A program made the position numbers and the translations under genes. Positions 22,465-34,100 of a stretch of 64,000 nucleotides of DNA are shown in pieces. The stretch lies in NCBI GenBank assembly GCA_946811695.1, contig OX328126.1, positions 8,136,197-8,200,196 on the forward strand. The letters run 5' to 3'. Each line of letters starts with the position of its first letter. Position 1 is the first letter of the stretch. This DNA is from Gonocerus acuteangulatus. Taxonomy: Eukaryota; Arthropoda; Insecta; Hemiptera; Coreidae. A model generated the notes under the pieces. The model did no database searches, had not been told where the DNA came from, and was given only the letters and a program-made list of their open reading frames with translations.

Positions 22465-23930
22465 TATATATAAATTTTAACTGGGGTCATTTTCGGTGTC
22501 TACTAGGTAGGATCGATAAAGATTTGAAGAAATTTTTCAAAAATTCCGTCATGAGTCCAACCTCAATAGCTACTTTCCTTCGGAGGAAAGTGCTAAAAAG
22601 AAAGTAAAATTTGGAAGAAAATAACTAAAAAAACAAAATAAAATAAAAATATATATAAAACATTGTTAAATAAATAATGAGTTAGAAAACATAATACAGA
22701 GTAAAAAATCATACAAATTACACAAAAAATGCGCATGCATTATCATATTTAAACCAGTCTTGGCCTAAAATTATTCAGAATAATGAATAGTGAATAAATC
22801 TGTTATTTAATTTTGAATAATGATTAACAATGATTTATTGAATTAAAATTGTTATCGAATAAAAGTGATTTATCCGGTACACTACAATTCAAATACTTGA
22901 AGTTTTTTTTTCTATTTTTGGATGTTTCGACTGCTAGTGCCATTAGCAGTTGTAATTCATATTTTCAGCAATTTCAATTAAAAAAAAACATATAATTGAT
23001 AATTCAAGTACTATTTGAATTACATTTTAATTGAAATTTACTCAAGAATGATATGAAATAACTACATAATTCAAATCCTTGAATTACATTTTAGTAAAAT
23101 ACAGTTGATTCAAATTGAATTGTTTGTTTCAATTATTGTAATTGATATTGCCAGCCTTTTCGATTACAATACAAAACTATAATTCATAATTCGAATATTA
23201 TTTGAATTACATTTTAATTGAAATTTGCACAACACTGCCAGCTGATTCCTAGCTGAGACTATCCTCGTCTCGGGGTATTGTCAATAGATGCTCCTGATTG
23301 TTAATTAGCGATCTGACTTACATGATTAGCATCTGAAGGGTCTATCCTCTCATTGAGCAGATTCCAGAGATACCACCATCGGGCACAAAGGGGAGGGGGG
23401 GCCCGCTCGAAAAAATCCGAGGTGAGGGGGCCCCTGTAAAAAACTCCCGGAGAGGGCCTCCCCCGGTCGACGGTATAAATTGGATCCGTTTGGCGCGTAC
23501 AATTATCAACATTCCGCGAGTTCTCGCTCGCCGATCCTGGGCTTTTTGATGTCAAGTTTTTTAATACCTCGGGTTGGTATTCCTACAGTCGCTGGCTGCT
23601 CCTTAGTTCGGCCTTATCCTCCATCATATAGGGGGACGGGAGTTAACCAAACACTCCTAACACCGGTGGTAAATGGTTAACTTTCAAAAAGATTACCGCA
23701 GTGCAAAATTTGTTGAGTTGTCTAGTTCCAGGTTTCTGTGCATTGTGGCGCTTAAAACTAGCTTTTCTTGCTAATTGAAGAAGGTGTTTATATTTTTATA
23801 AAAATATTAAATCTATTCCCGGCCTCTCTATTGACACTGAGGATAAAGAAGCTGCGCTAGGATGACGCAGTTCCTGTGAGTCGGACTTTCTTTCAAACTT
23901 ATTGAAGGCTAAAGAATTTACTGCATTTTT
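22464..23930. other. no gene recognised; degraded hammerhead relic
   Basis: 22480-22610 resembles 48985-49085 (AGGATCGATAAAGATTTG-type). At about 22921-22955, minus strand, GCAGTCGAAACATCC with a helix II-like hairpin but no CUGANGA core looks like a decayed hammerhead end. 23370-23480 is unusually GC-rich with GGGGGG and CCCCC blocks. 23850-23890 matches the last 40 bp of repeat R1400 (GACGCAGTTCCTG). Confidence 0.4.
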
Positions 23931-23940
23931 CCCTGTTATT

Positions 23941-24143
23941 TATTTTTTTTATTATTATTTATTTTTTTTTTTTTTTACGGCGCATCTACATCTAGGTCAT
24001 TAGCGCCGACATCCAGGGTGCAGCGAGGAACTTTACCAGCGAGCCCTGAGATGAGAAAATTCCTGCCGGAAGTGGGAATCGAACCCACCATCTCCCGCTT
24101 ATGAATCCTAGGCGCTAGCTACTAGACCACGGGACCCCCCCCC
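23941..24143 (-). mobile_element. tRNA-derived SINE, family A
   Basis: Reverse-orientation copy with A-tail (as poly-T) at the left, GCGCCGACATCCAGGGTGCA, and B box GGGAATCGAACCCACC on this strand. The target duplication is CCCTGTTATT (23931-23940 and 24144-24153). It sits at the 3' tail of a family C SINE. Confidence 0.8.
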
Positions 24144-24362
24144 CCCTGTTATTCATTTAGATTTTAACGTCAGTTATAATTAACTAAAAATTTTCGGACG
24201 GGTTATCTATAGGTTACCACCCTTTTCTACTCAGGATAGGGCTGATGCCTTTTCTTTTTTCTAAAGAAAAGCCATTACCCCATATTGGTAATCAAAGCCA
24301 CAACACTTAGCACGGAGTGTTAAGTGCTCACACATGAAGAGTCAGGGCCACTGGGCCTCCAC
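24144..24362 (-). mobile_element. tRNA-derived SINE, family C
   Basis: The minus strand carries AGTGGCCCTGACTCTTCATG at the head, GAGCACTTAACACTCCGTGC, TTTCTTTAGAAAAAAGAAAA, ACCTATAGATAACCCGTC and a GACGTTAAAATCTAAATGAA tail. Its 3' end abuts the family A insertion. Confidence 0.7.
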
Positions 24363-24696
24363 GGATGATTTTCCACGTTAGTTTACAATGAAAAATCAAC
24401 AAATTAGTAAAATTTAATTTTTTAGCGTTGCTAATATATCAAGGACCAAAATAAAAATTAAATGTTTCCTAAAAATTATGACAAAAAATTACTTCATAAT
24501 TTATAATTTTAAAATTAATGAATGACTGTTATGAAATTATTATTATTTTTAAGTTTTTGAAATAAAAGTTATTAGACAATTTTTTTAAACAATAAATATA
24601 ATTTACGATTAAATTTTTATTTTTATTTCTAAAAAATAAAAATTAAAGATTATTCATTAAATGACCCTTAGCTCAAATATATAGCGTTGGCAAATA

Positions 24697-25028
24697 AGGC
24701 GGAAGGTCTATAAAATATCGCCACACACTTTTAAAATAGGAAAATGGTATTATAGAACTATATTTTATCTGGAAATTAAAATCAATTTTAAATTTATGAC
24801 AGATCGATTATCGATCAGCTGACTATTTGACACCATATTGGATTAGTTCAGTCGATGACCAGTCTACACGAGGCCCTGCTAGTGGAAGGTTCCATTCCTC
24901 AGGTTGAGGCTGAATTTAATGTTTAAGAGTGTTCCCCTGAAGAGGCGCCAAAAAGGGTGCGAAACATGTAGGGAAGATAAATAAAAAGTGTAAAAGTGTG
25001 TGGCGATATTTTATTGACCTTCCGCTTA
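24697..25028 (+). mobile_element. 332-bp hammerhead-bearing terminal-inverted-repeat element, family H
   Basis: The left end TAAGGCGGAAGGTCTATAAA and the right end TTTATTGACCTTCCGCTTA pair for about 38 bp (including ATATCGCCACACACTTTT). The interior carries GATCGATTATCGATCAGCTG and, near the right end, a hammerhead-like motif with all three helices. No target duplication is clear and no protein is encoded. A diverged copy is at 17459-18002. The combination of terminal inverted repeats with an internal hammerhead is unusual. Confidence 0.7.
24937..24970 (+). ncRNA. hammerhead-ribozyme-like motif, family H, best preserved
   Basis: CTGAAGA (24937-24943), extra G, helix II GCGCC/GGGTGC with an A-rich loop, GAAACATGTA (24961-24970). 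Helix I: TTCCC before the core pairs with GGGAA after the GTA cleavage triplet. Helix III: ACATGT is self-complementary. Confidence 0.7.
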
Positions 25029-25103
25029 ATTCACCAGTTATAAAAATTAAAGGTTTAATGAAACTCATTTGAAATAAAAATTAATATTTATTTTCGGTCC
25101 CTG

Positions 25104-25728
25104 TAATATAGCATTTCCAAATCTATTTGAACCTTTTCCAAATCAACTGTAACCTTTTACAAATCAAATGCCACCCTTTCCATGTCATCAGCAACCCTTT
25201 CCAATTCAAATGTAACCCTTTCCAAATGAGATGTAAACCTTTCCAAAACAAATGTAACGCTTTACAACTAAATTGACACCCTTTTTATTTCACCCTTGCA
25301 AATGTTTGTAATTTCAGGGACCGAAAGTGTTATCACAATTTTGCAAAAAAAAATATTTTTTAACAGTTAAATCAGAATACTATCTATAACATTGTTTTCA
25401 AATAGTTATTTAAACATTTTATTTGAATTTCTATAGGCTAGAATTTTTTAAAAAAAATTCTCTTGACATTTTTAAATAAAAGTTTTGCAAATAAAAATTA
25501 TTTTCAATTTTTTATCTAAAGATTATTCTTATAAGAATAAAGTATGAGTATTGATTTATTGATTTTTAAAAATTGAAAATATAAATATTTATTTATTTAT
25601 TTTTTTCTTTTTTTTTTTAGCGCGGTTACTCCCTATCTCCATAGGGAGAACCCGCTTATAAGGTTTCACGTTTCAAAACTTTCACGTTTCAGACCCTATA
25701 GATCACGAAAATATAGGTGGCCCAAATT

Positions 25729-25803
<75 letters not shown>

Positions 25804-27456
25804 TTATATATATGCTTGTCTGTTCGCGCTCTAGCAAGCTCAAAAATGTTCCGATTTTAACGAAATTTGGTACAAAAATCTCTCGTCTAATTTGAAAGGT
25901 CAAGTTCGTTAACCAGCAGAATCCGCCCACTAGAAGATAGTGTTTGGGGCGAAATTCGCGCAAAAAAAATCGTAACGCTTACGTTTTTGAGTTTATATGC
26001 TTGCAGGTACTTGTTTTATAGGTTTTTTAACATAAGAAAACGAATGAAACCATTTTTAAGGCGATATCTGTAACCGTTCCTGAGAAAAGTGGAATCAATG
26101 TTTTTGTAAATCATTCTATTTTTGTGAGTACTTAGAATCGCGGGATTCAATTGAAATATTTTCTACAACTTGGAAATTAATCCCAACTATGATGTTTAAA
26201 TTTTGGTTATATTTGGAGTTATGGAAGTATGCGAAAAAAAATATTTTATTAATAGACATGAAAAGTTGTTGGATCTTCATACATTTTTCGTAAATATCTC
26301 GATAACGGTTGGGAAATCGTGCTAAGTGTAAGGTGACCATTCGAATGCTTACTAAATTCCTTACAAAAAAGGTTCTGAAGCAATATTGGATGGGGCAACG
26401 TCAATCAGAGATATAAGCGCTTAAAACTTAAAAAAATGTTTGTTTTGAAAGGGGTTTTCTCTTTGTTTATCTCACTTTTTAATTGTTTTTTTCTTGTTAT
26501 AAATTGCATTTACAGCAAAATTAGTATAGTAGTAAAATAAGCTAAGAAACGGTGAAAGGTATTGGTAATAATAAGTTTGGAGTGGCTGTGGTAAACAAGA
26601 TGGCTGTGGCTAATCATGATGACGTTTTTTGTTTTGAATTCTGCTGTCTATATAACCTTCCTCATAGCCTCCAACTGAAGATATCGTTATTTCTTATTTT
26701 ATAGAAAGATTTAACCCAAGACAGAATGGAATTTTATTCGCCATGAAGCACATATTTACAGTTGATTATAACATAAGACGAATTTGCTAGTAAAACAAAA
26801 TACTTAAAATTACAACGAATTTTTGGTTGTTAAAAAAGAGCCTTCTCAGCAGTAGTCAAAGAGTAAGTACGTTTTCAGTACATAATTGTATTGACTTATA
26901 CAGATTAAGAATTATCCACTTCTGTGTAAGTTGGCTACTGTCAGTTTCCTGTGATTTGTGATGCTAATTTATTCCATTTCTTCTAAATGTACGTAACCGC
27001 GCTAAGATGACGCAGTTCCTGCGAGTTGGACTTTTTTACTGCTTGTGCCAATAATATTTTTGAAAATATAAAAAAATAAAAATATTTTCATGATTCGCCC
27101 CGTTGAGTTCTGAGGCCCTGAATTCGCCCATTCGCGCATTACGGTAAATTTTCGAAACATTTTGAAGGGTGACAATTGAAATGGAAAAGGTTACAATTGA
27201 AATAAAAAGGGTGACAATTGAGTTGTAAAGCGTTACATTTGTTTTGGAAAGGGTTTCAATTGATTTGGAAAGGGTTACATTTGAATTGGAAAGAGTTGCT
27301 GATGTCTTGGAAAGGGTGGCATTTGATTTGTAAAAGGTTACAGTTAATTTGGAAAAGGTTACAGTTGATTTGGAAAAGCTTACAGTTGATTTGGAAAAGG
27401 TTACAGTTGATTTGGAAAATGGTTCAAATAGACTTGGAAATGCTATATATTCTTTA
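25104..27456. mobile_element. large inverted structure with 21-bp-repeat arms around repeat R1400
   Basis: The left arm (about 25112-25315) and right arm (about 27150-27452) are reverse complements. Both consist of degenerate 21-bp units (AACCCTTTCCAAATCAAATG type on the left). The outermost shared word is ATAGCATTTCCAAATCTATT. The core 25618-27060 is a member of the R1400 family, also found without these arms at 60495. A (TA)n lies at about 25728-25791. No protein recognised. Confidence 0.6.
25618..27060 (+). repeat. dispersed repeat R1400, reference copy
   Basis: It starts GCGCGGTTACTCCCTATCTC (with a CTCCCTATCTCCATAGGGAG hairpin) and ends GACGCAGTTCCTGCGAGT. The copies at 60495-61480 and 50170-51800 share the same order of blocks. 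It has no coding frame of note. The class is unknown. Confidence 0.7.
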
Positions 27457-27595
27457 TATAACCTTGTATAATAAATTAGTTCAGGGTTATAACTTTTTTA
27501 TTCATTTGATTTTAAACTCCTGCAACTGGACGATTTGCACTTAAACTTTTAGGGTCAAATCAAAATAAAAGATCTAACAAATCAAATTATTAAAA

Positions 27596-28738
27596 ACATG
27601 TAAATGTACCTACGACTAAAACGACTATAATAAATGTATATTATATAACTGGAAAAATCAAATAAAAAAGAACAAATTTAAAAGTTCAACTATAAAATTA
27701 AAAACATAAATGGAATAAATTAAATACATCATTTTATAACACATACTTACTAGTTTAAGATCTTCAACTCAAACCTTCATTTATTGATTAGAGACGAGGT
27801 TATTTCAGTGGTAGATCACTGGACTGATATGCTGGAGGACCTGAGTTCAAACATGTAAATGTACCTAAAACGACTATAATAAATGTATACTATGTAACTG
27901 GAAAAAATCAAATAAAAAAGAACAAATTTAAAAGTTCAACTATAAAATTAAAAACATAAATGGAATAAATTAAATACATCATTTTATAACACATACTTAC
28001 TAGTTTAAGATCTTCAACTCAAACCTTCATTTATTGATTAGAGACGAGGTTATTTCAGTGGTAGATCACTGGACTGATATGCTGGAGGACCTGAGTTCAA
28101 ACATGTAAATGTACCTAAAACGACTATAATAAATGTATATTATGTAACTGGAAAAAATCAAATAAAAAAGAACAAATTTAAAAGTTCAACTATAAAATTA
28201 AAAACATAAATGGAATAAATTAAATACATCATTTTATAACACATACTTACTAGTTTAAGATCTTCAACTCAAACCTTCATTTATTGATTAGAGACGAGGT
28301 TATTTCAGTGGTAGATCACTGGACTGATATGCTGGAGGACCTGAGTTCAAACATGTAAATGTACCTAAAACGACTATAATAAATGTATACTATGTAACTG
28401 GAAAAAATCAAATAAAAAAGAACAAATTTAAAAGTTCAACTATAAAATTAAAAACATAAATGGAATAAATTAAATACATCATTTTATAACACATACTTAC
28501 TAGTTTAAGATCTTCAACTCAAACCTTCATTTATTGATTAGAGACGAGGTTATTTCAGTGGTAGATCACTGGACTGATATGCTGGAGGACCTGAGTTCAA
28601 ACATGTAAATGTACCTAAAACGACTATAATAAATGTATACTATGTAACTGGAAAAAATCAAATAAAAAAGAACAAATTTAAAAGTTCAACTATAAAATTA
28701 AAAACATAAATGGAATAAATTAAATACATCATTTTATA
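27596..28738 (+). repeat. 250-bp tandem array, about 4.6 units, each with a SINE head
   Basis: ACATGTAAAT recurs at 27596, 27851, 28101, 28351 and 28601. The first interval is 255 bp, the rest 250 bp. Each full unit ends with a tRNA-like segment (CAGTGGTAGATCACTGGACT and GGACCTGAGTTCAAA) corresponding to the A- and B-box part of SINE family B. The last unit is cut off near 28738, and a family B SINE tail follows. Units are almost identical, so the array is recent. Confidence 0.9.
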
Positions 28739-28900
28739 AAAAATTTAGTAATTGGTACCCGCAAAGGGGAAAATTACGTGGCCAGAGCATAGTACTGACC
28801 ACACCATCTCCCTCCTAGTGTGATGAATGGTAAAGAAATAGATACCTCTTCAGTATCTACCCCTTTAGGCCCTCGTGGCCTGTTACAGGACTGATTTTTT
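28739..28900 (+). mobile_element. SINE family B tail at the end of the 250-bp array
   Basis: AGAGCATAGTACTGACCACA, ATCTCCCTCCTAGTGTG, CCTCGTGGCCTGTTACAGGA and a T-rich end correspond to the 3' half of family B. The head of the same SINE was probably captured in the adjacent tandem units. Confidence 0.7.
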
Positions 28901-29495
28901 TTAAATATTTTGTGCATGCTGTCTAATTCTTTTTGGGAGTAGCTGTTAATATTTGAGCGGTTTTTGTATAATATTAATATACATTTTTTAAAATAAGAAG
29001 TAAGTAAATTATTACTATCCTTTTTTCATATTTGTCCAAATACGTCTGCCATGCGAATTCCATCACGCCAGTCACCTTTCCCAGACATAAATCATTACGT
29101 TCTGAGGAGCATTTTTTTCATATCTGATCAACATAAAAGTTCATAAAATGCACAAATGAAATTTTATCTGACAAACTGTAATATATAAGCCACTCTAAGT
29201 CCTGGTATGCTCGAAGATAAATTTAATAGGAAACAGAAAATACTTATATAAGGAAGGGCTTGGAAAAAATGTGAGAGGATTAAATGTCACAGCTGTAATG
29301 ACTTAGTTGACTTTTTAGAGTTGTTAGCATCTTAGTTGGAGGAATGTGTGGGATTTTAAATTAATAGCGGTCTCTTGATTTTTTTTTTTTTTAGTGGTTC
29401 GTTATTTATGACCGAAATATTTTTATGATATGTGAACTCGGGTGAAGAAAACTCATAAAGCTTGAAGAAAAACAATACTTGGTAATATTTAGACA
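28901..29495. other. no gene recognised
   Basis: AT-rich sequence without similarity I could detect to the other repeats here. Confidence 0.35.
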
Positions 29496-29509
29496 TAATT
29501 TGTTTAATT

Positions 29510-29925
29510 GGGGGGGGGCGAGGTTAGCTCAGTGGTAGAGCACTCGACTAATGAATTGGAGGACCAGGTTGAAAACCCGAGCGCGCACTAAAGATTTTTT
29601 CTTCTAGTGCTGCCGTTCGAGGGTTGGATTTGGGGTCCCAGATTGTCCCTAGGCTCACCCAGCCTTTAATTAATAATGGGTACCTTGGGTGCTAGCAGTC
29701 GAAGCAGCCAAGGGGAAATTAGGCGGCCGGAGCATAGTATTGACCACACTATCTCCCTAGTGGGGTCTCCCGTGGTCTAGTGGCTAGCGCGCTGGATTCA
29801 TAAGCGGGAAATGGTGGGTTCGATCCCCATCGGCGCCAGAAATTTTCTCATCTCAGGGCTCGCTGAGAAAATTCCTGGTTGCACCCTGGATGTCGGCGCT
29901 AATAGCCATGATTTGTTGATGCGCC

Positions 29926-29980
<55 letters not shown>

Positions 29981-30078
29981 ATCTCCCTAGTGTGCCGTAT
30001 GGTCAAGAATCAGATACCTCTACAGTATCTGCCCCTCTGGGCCCTTGTGGCCTGTTACGGGACTGATTTTTTTTTTTG
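29510..30078 (+). mobile_element. tRNA-derived SINE, family B, interrupted by family A
   Basis: The head GGGGCGAGGTTAGCTCAGTG with TGGTAGAGC (A box) and a tRNA-like fold is followed by TCTTCTAGTGCTG, GGTACCTTGGGTGCTAGCAG and the tail CCTGTTACGGGACTGATTTT. Target duplication TTTGTTTAATT at 29499-29509 and 30079-30089. The anticodon region (CTAATGA) suggests tRNA-Ile or a relative, but the B box of this copy is damaged. Other copies: 44503-44859 and 45640-45964. Confidence 0.85.
29762..29977 (+). mobile_element. SINE family A nested inside SINE family B
   Basis: The complete head GGGGTCTCCCGTGGTCTAGT, B box GGTTCGATCCCC, standard body and an A-tail of about 50 nt. A 14-bp target duplication ACTATCTCCCTAGT lies at 29748-29761 and 29978-29991. 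The long pure A-tail points to a recent insertion. Confidence 0.9.
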
Positions 30079-30246
30079 TTTGTTTAATTATGCGTCAAAT
30101 GGACTTATCGGGTCTTATTTACTTTAGCAAAATCAGTTACTTTTTGATATTATTAGTGATTTATTATACTATACCATTATTTAATAATATATGTTTATTT
30201 TATAAGAAAAAAATTATACCTGAAGGAGCTTACCTGCATATCATAT

Positions 30247-30673
30247 GTGCCATGTCAAACTATCGAATATGAAAAATCTCGTTTTTCAGATTTAATACTT
30301 CCTCTTGTATTGTGGACGATACGGCTTGTGGAAAATCGTCGAAACTCTAGCCCCTTTAGAGTTGCCGGAAATGCCTTAAATAAAGTATCGAATATGACCA
30401 TTTTTAAATATATTACTTTGTCAATGTATCGATTGTGTTTGTTGGCTAGTTTGCTCCTAATCGTCATACTTTTGATACCAAAAACTGACTTGGTAAATTA
30501 ACGAAATTGGCATATTCGGCACTTTGATTATTAGATATCACTATAGAATTAGTAGAATGCATAATGTCGAATGCATCACATTCGATAGTTTGAAAGTGTA
30601 AATATTTATAAAGTTAATCAATCGGAATCAGCAAACTATCGAAAACACCATATTCGACAATTTGAAACGGCGC
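30247..30673. mobile_element. MITE with repeated CTATCGAATATG motifs
   Basis: The left end GTGCCATGTCAAACTATCGA pairs with the right end ATTCGACAATTTGAAACGGC. Internal copies of the word (AAAGTATCGAATATG near 30377, ACATTCGATAGTTTGAAA near 30577) form further inverted pairs. No coding frame is supported. Confidence 0.55.
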
Positions 30674-30679
30674 TCCCAG

Positions 30680-31110
30680 AAAAATCAATTATTAGCATCA
30701 AGATGCAAACACACAGATATGATTTTTTGGTAATTAAAAAACAGTTAACAGATTGTTCATTATATCATCTTAAAATTATTAACAATATACTTGGAAAACA
30801 TTTGTAAAATTGTCCTTTTGTAAAGGCACTGATTTTGAAATCACCATTAAAGATTTATCTTGCTCTCTTGAAATTCAATGTTTTAATTATAATTTTTACG
30901 GGTGATATACGGGCATCAGCATGCTATGAGGGAGTTTCAGACCCGGGATTCGCCCTTGAAATAGGAGATTACATTTTTCATGATGATGTTGCCATTCAAA
31001 TTTACTTGAAACTGTGAGAGAACTAAAGGCCAACCAGAGAAACAAGGCGAAGCTTCATATTACCGAGATCTTTCTGAATCAGAAAATAAAATTTAAAAAA
31101 TTTCGATTTT
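30680..31110. other. no gene recognised; left flank of the 70-bp satellite
   Basis: GGGATTCGCCCTTGAAAT near 30946 resembles part of the satellite unit and may mark the ancestral sequence. No coding frame is supported. Confidence 0.4.
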
Positions 31111-34100
31111 TCTGATTCGCCCTTACTCTTCCAAACCTTCACTGGTTCTCTGATTCGCCCTTACTCTTCCAAGATCCTGAAATGCAATAATCGCACCTCA
31201 GTAGACCTTCACTGGTTTTCTGATTCGCCCTTACTCTTCCAAGATCCTGAAATGCAATAATCGCACCTCAGTAGACCTTCACTGGTTTTCTGATTCGCCC
31301 TTACTCTTCCAAGATCCTGAAATGCAATAATCGCACCTCAGTAGACCTTCACTGGTTTTCTGATTCGCCCTTACTCTTCCAAGATCCTGAAATGCAATAA
31401 TCGCACCTCAGTAGACCTTCACTGGTTTTCTGATTCGCCCTTACTCTTCCAAGATCCTGAAATGCAATAATCGCACCTCAGTAGACCTTCACTGGTTTTC
31501 TGATTCGCCCTTACTCTTCCAAGATCCTGAAATGCAATAATCGCACCTCAGTAGACCTTCACTGGTTTTCTGATTCGCCCTTACTCTTCCAAGATCCTGA
31601 AATGCAATAATCGCACCTCAGTAGACCTTCACTGGTTTTCTGATTCGCCCTTACTCTTCCAAGATCCTGAAATGCAATAATCGCACCTCAGTAGACCTTC
31701 ACTGGTTTTCTGATTCGCCCTTACTCTTCCAAGATCCTGAAATGCAATAATCGCACCTCAGTAGACCTTCACTGGTTTTCTGATTCGCCCTTACTCTTCC
31801 AAGATCCTGAAATGCAATAATCGCACCTCGGTAGACCTTCACTGGTTTTCTGATTCGCCCTTACTCTTCCAAGATCCTGAAATGCAATAATCGCACCTCA
31901 GTAGACCTTCACTGGTTTTCTGATTCGCCCTTACTCTTCCAAGATCCTGAAATGCAATAATCGCACCTCAATAGACCTTCACTGGTTTTCTAATTCGCCC
32001 TTACTCTTCCAAGATCCTGAAATGCAATAATCGCACCTCAGTAGACCTTCACTGGTTTTCTGATTCGCCCTTACTCTTCCAAGATCCTGAAATGCAATAA
32101 TCGCACCTCAGTAGACCTTCACTGGTTTTCTGATTCGCCCTTACTCTTCCAAGATCCTGAAATGCAATAATCGCACCTCGGTAGACCTTCACTGGTTTTC
32201 TGATTCGCCCTTACTCTTCCAAGATCCTGAAATGCAATAATCGCACCTCAGTAGACCTTCACTGGTTTTCTGATTCGCCCTTACTCTTCCAAGATCCTGA
32301 AATGCAATAATCGCACCTCAGTAGACCTTCACTGGTTTTCTAATTCGCCCTTACTCTTCCAAGATCCTGAAATGCAATAATCGCACCTCAGTAGACCTTC
32401 ACTGGTTCTCTGATTCGCCCTTACTCTTCCAAGATCCTGAAATGCAATAATCGCACCTCGGTAGACCTTCACTGGTTTTCTGATTCGCCCTTACTCTTCC
32501 AAGATCCTGAAATGCAATAATCGCACCTCGGTAGACCTTCACTGGTTTTCTGATTCGCCCTTACTCTTCCAAGATCCTGAAATGCAATAATCGCACCTCA
32601 GTAGACCTTCACTGGTTTTCTGATTCGCCCTTACTCTTCCAAGATCCTGAAATGCAATAATCGCACCTCAGTAGACCTTCACTGGTTTTCTGATTCGCCC
32701 TTACTCTTCCAAGATCCTGAAATGCAATAATCGCACCTCGGTAGACCTTCACTGGTTTTCTGATTCGCCCTTACTCTTCCAAGATCCTGAAATGCAATAA
32801 TCGCACCTCAGTAGACCTTCACTGGTTTTCTGATTCGCCCTTACTCTTCCAAGATCCTGAAATGCAATAATCGCACCTCGGTAGACCTTCACTGGTTTTC
32901 TGATTCGCCCTTACTCTTCCAAGATCCTGAAATGCAATAATCGCACCTCGGTAGACCTTCACTGGTTTTCTGATTCGCCCTTACTCTTCCAAGATCCTGA
33001 AATGCAATAATCGCACCTCAGTAGACCTTCACTGGTTTTCTGATTCGCCCTTACTCTTCCAAGATCCTGAAATGCAATAATCGCACCTCGGTAGACCTTC
33101 ACTGGTTTTCTGATTCGCCCTTACTCTTCCAAGATCCTGAAATGCAATAATCGCACCTCAGTAGACCTTCACTGGTTTTCTGATTCGCCCTTACTCTTCC
33201 AAGATCCTGAAATGCAATAATCGCACCTCAGTAGACCTTCACTGGTTTTCTGATTCGCCCTTACTCTTCCAAGATCCTGAAATGCAATAATCGCACCTCA
33301 GTAGACCTTCACTGGTTTTCTGATTCGCCCTTACTCTTCCAAGATCCTGAAATGCAATAATCGCACCTCAGTAGACCTTCACTGGTTTTCTGATTCGCCC
33401 TTACTCTTCCAAGATCCTGAAATGCAATAATCGCACCTCAGTAGACCTTCACTGGTTTTCTGATTCGCCCTTACTCTTCCAAGATCCTGAAATGCAATAA
33501 TCGCACCTCAGTAGACCTTCACTGGTTTTCTGATTCGCCCTTACTCTTCCAAGATCCTGAAATGCAATAATCGCACCTCAGTAGACCTTCACTGGTTTTC
33601 TGATTCGCCCTTACTCTTCCAAGATCCTGAAATGCAATAATCGCACCTCAGTAGACCTTCACTGGTTTTCTGATTCGCCCTTACTCTTCCAAGATCCTGA
33701 AATGCTATAATCGCACCTCAGTAGACCTTCACTGGTTTTCTGATTCGCCCTTACTCTTCCAAGATCCTGAAATGCAATAATCGCACCTCAGTAGACCTTC
33801 ACTGGTTTTCTGATTCGCCCTTACTCTTCCAAGATCCTGAAATGCAATAATCGCACCTCGGTAGACCTTCACTGGTTTTCTGATTCGCCCTTACTCTTCC
33901 AAGATCCTGAAATGCAATAATCGCACCTCAGTAGACCTTCACTGGTTTTCTGATTCGCCCTTACTCTTCCAAGATCCTGAAATGCAATAATCGCACCTCA
34001 GTAGACCTTCACTGGTTTTCTAATTCGCCCTTACTCTTCCAAGATCCTGAAATGCAATAATCGCACCTCAGTAGACCTTCACTGGTTTTCTGATTCGCCC

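Noticed and set aside
27218..27544. 108-codon frame with a seven-residue repeat (RLQLIWK type)
   Set aside because: It is produced by a 21-bp tandem repeat. The mirror-image arm at 25112-25315 shows that it is repeat DNA, with no start context or family match.
30045..30501. Hydrophobic 75- and 84-codon frames
   Set aside because: They cross a SINE end, a target duplication and a MITE. The hydrophobicity comes from AT-rich sequence.
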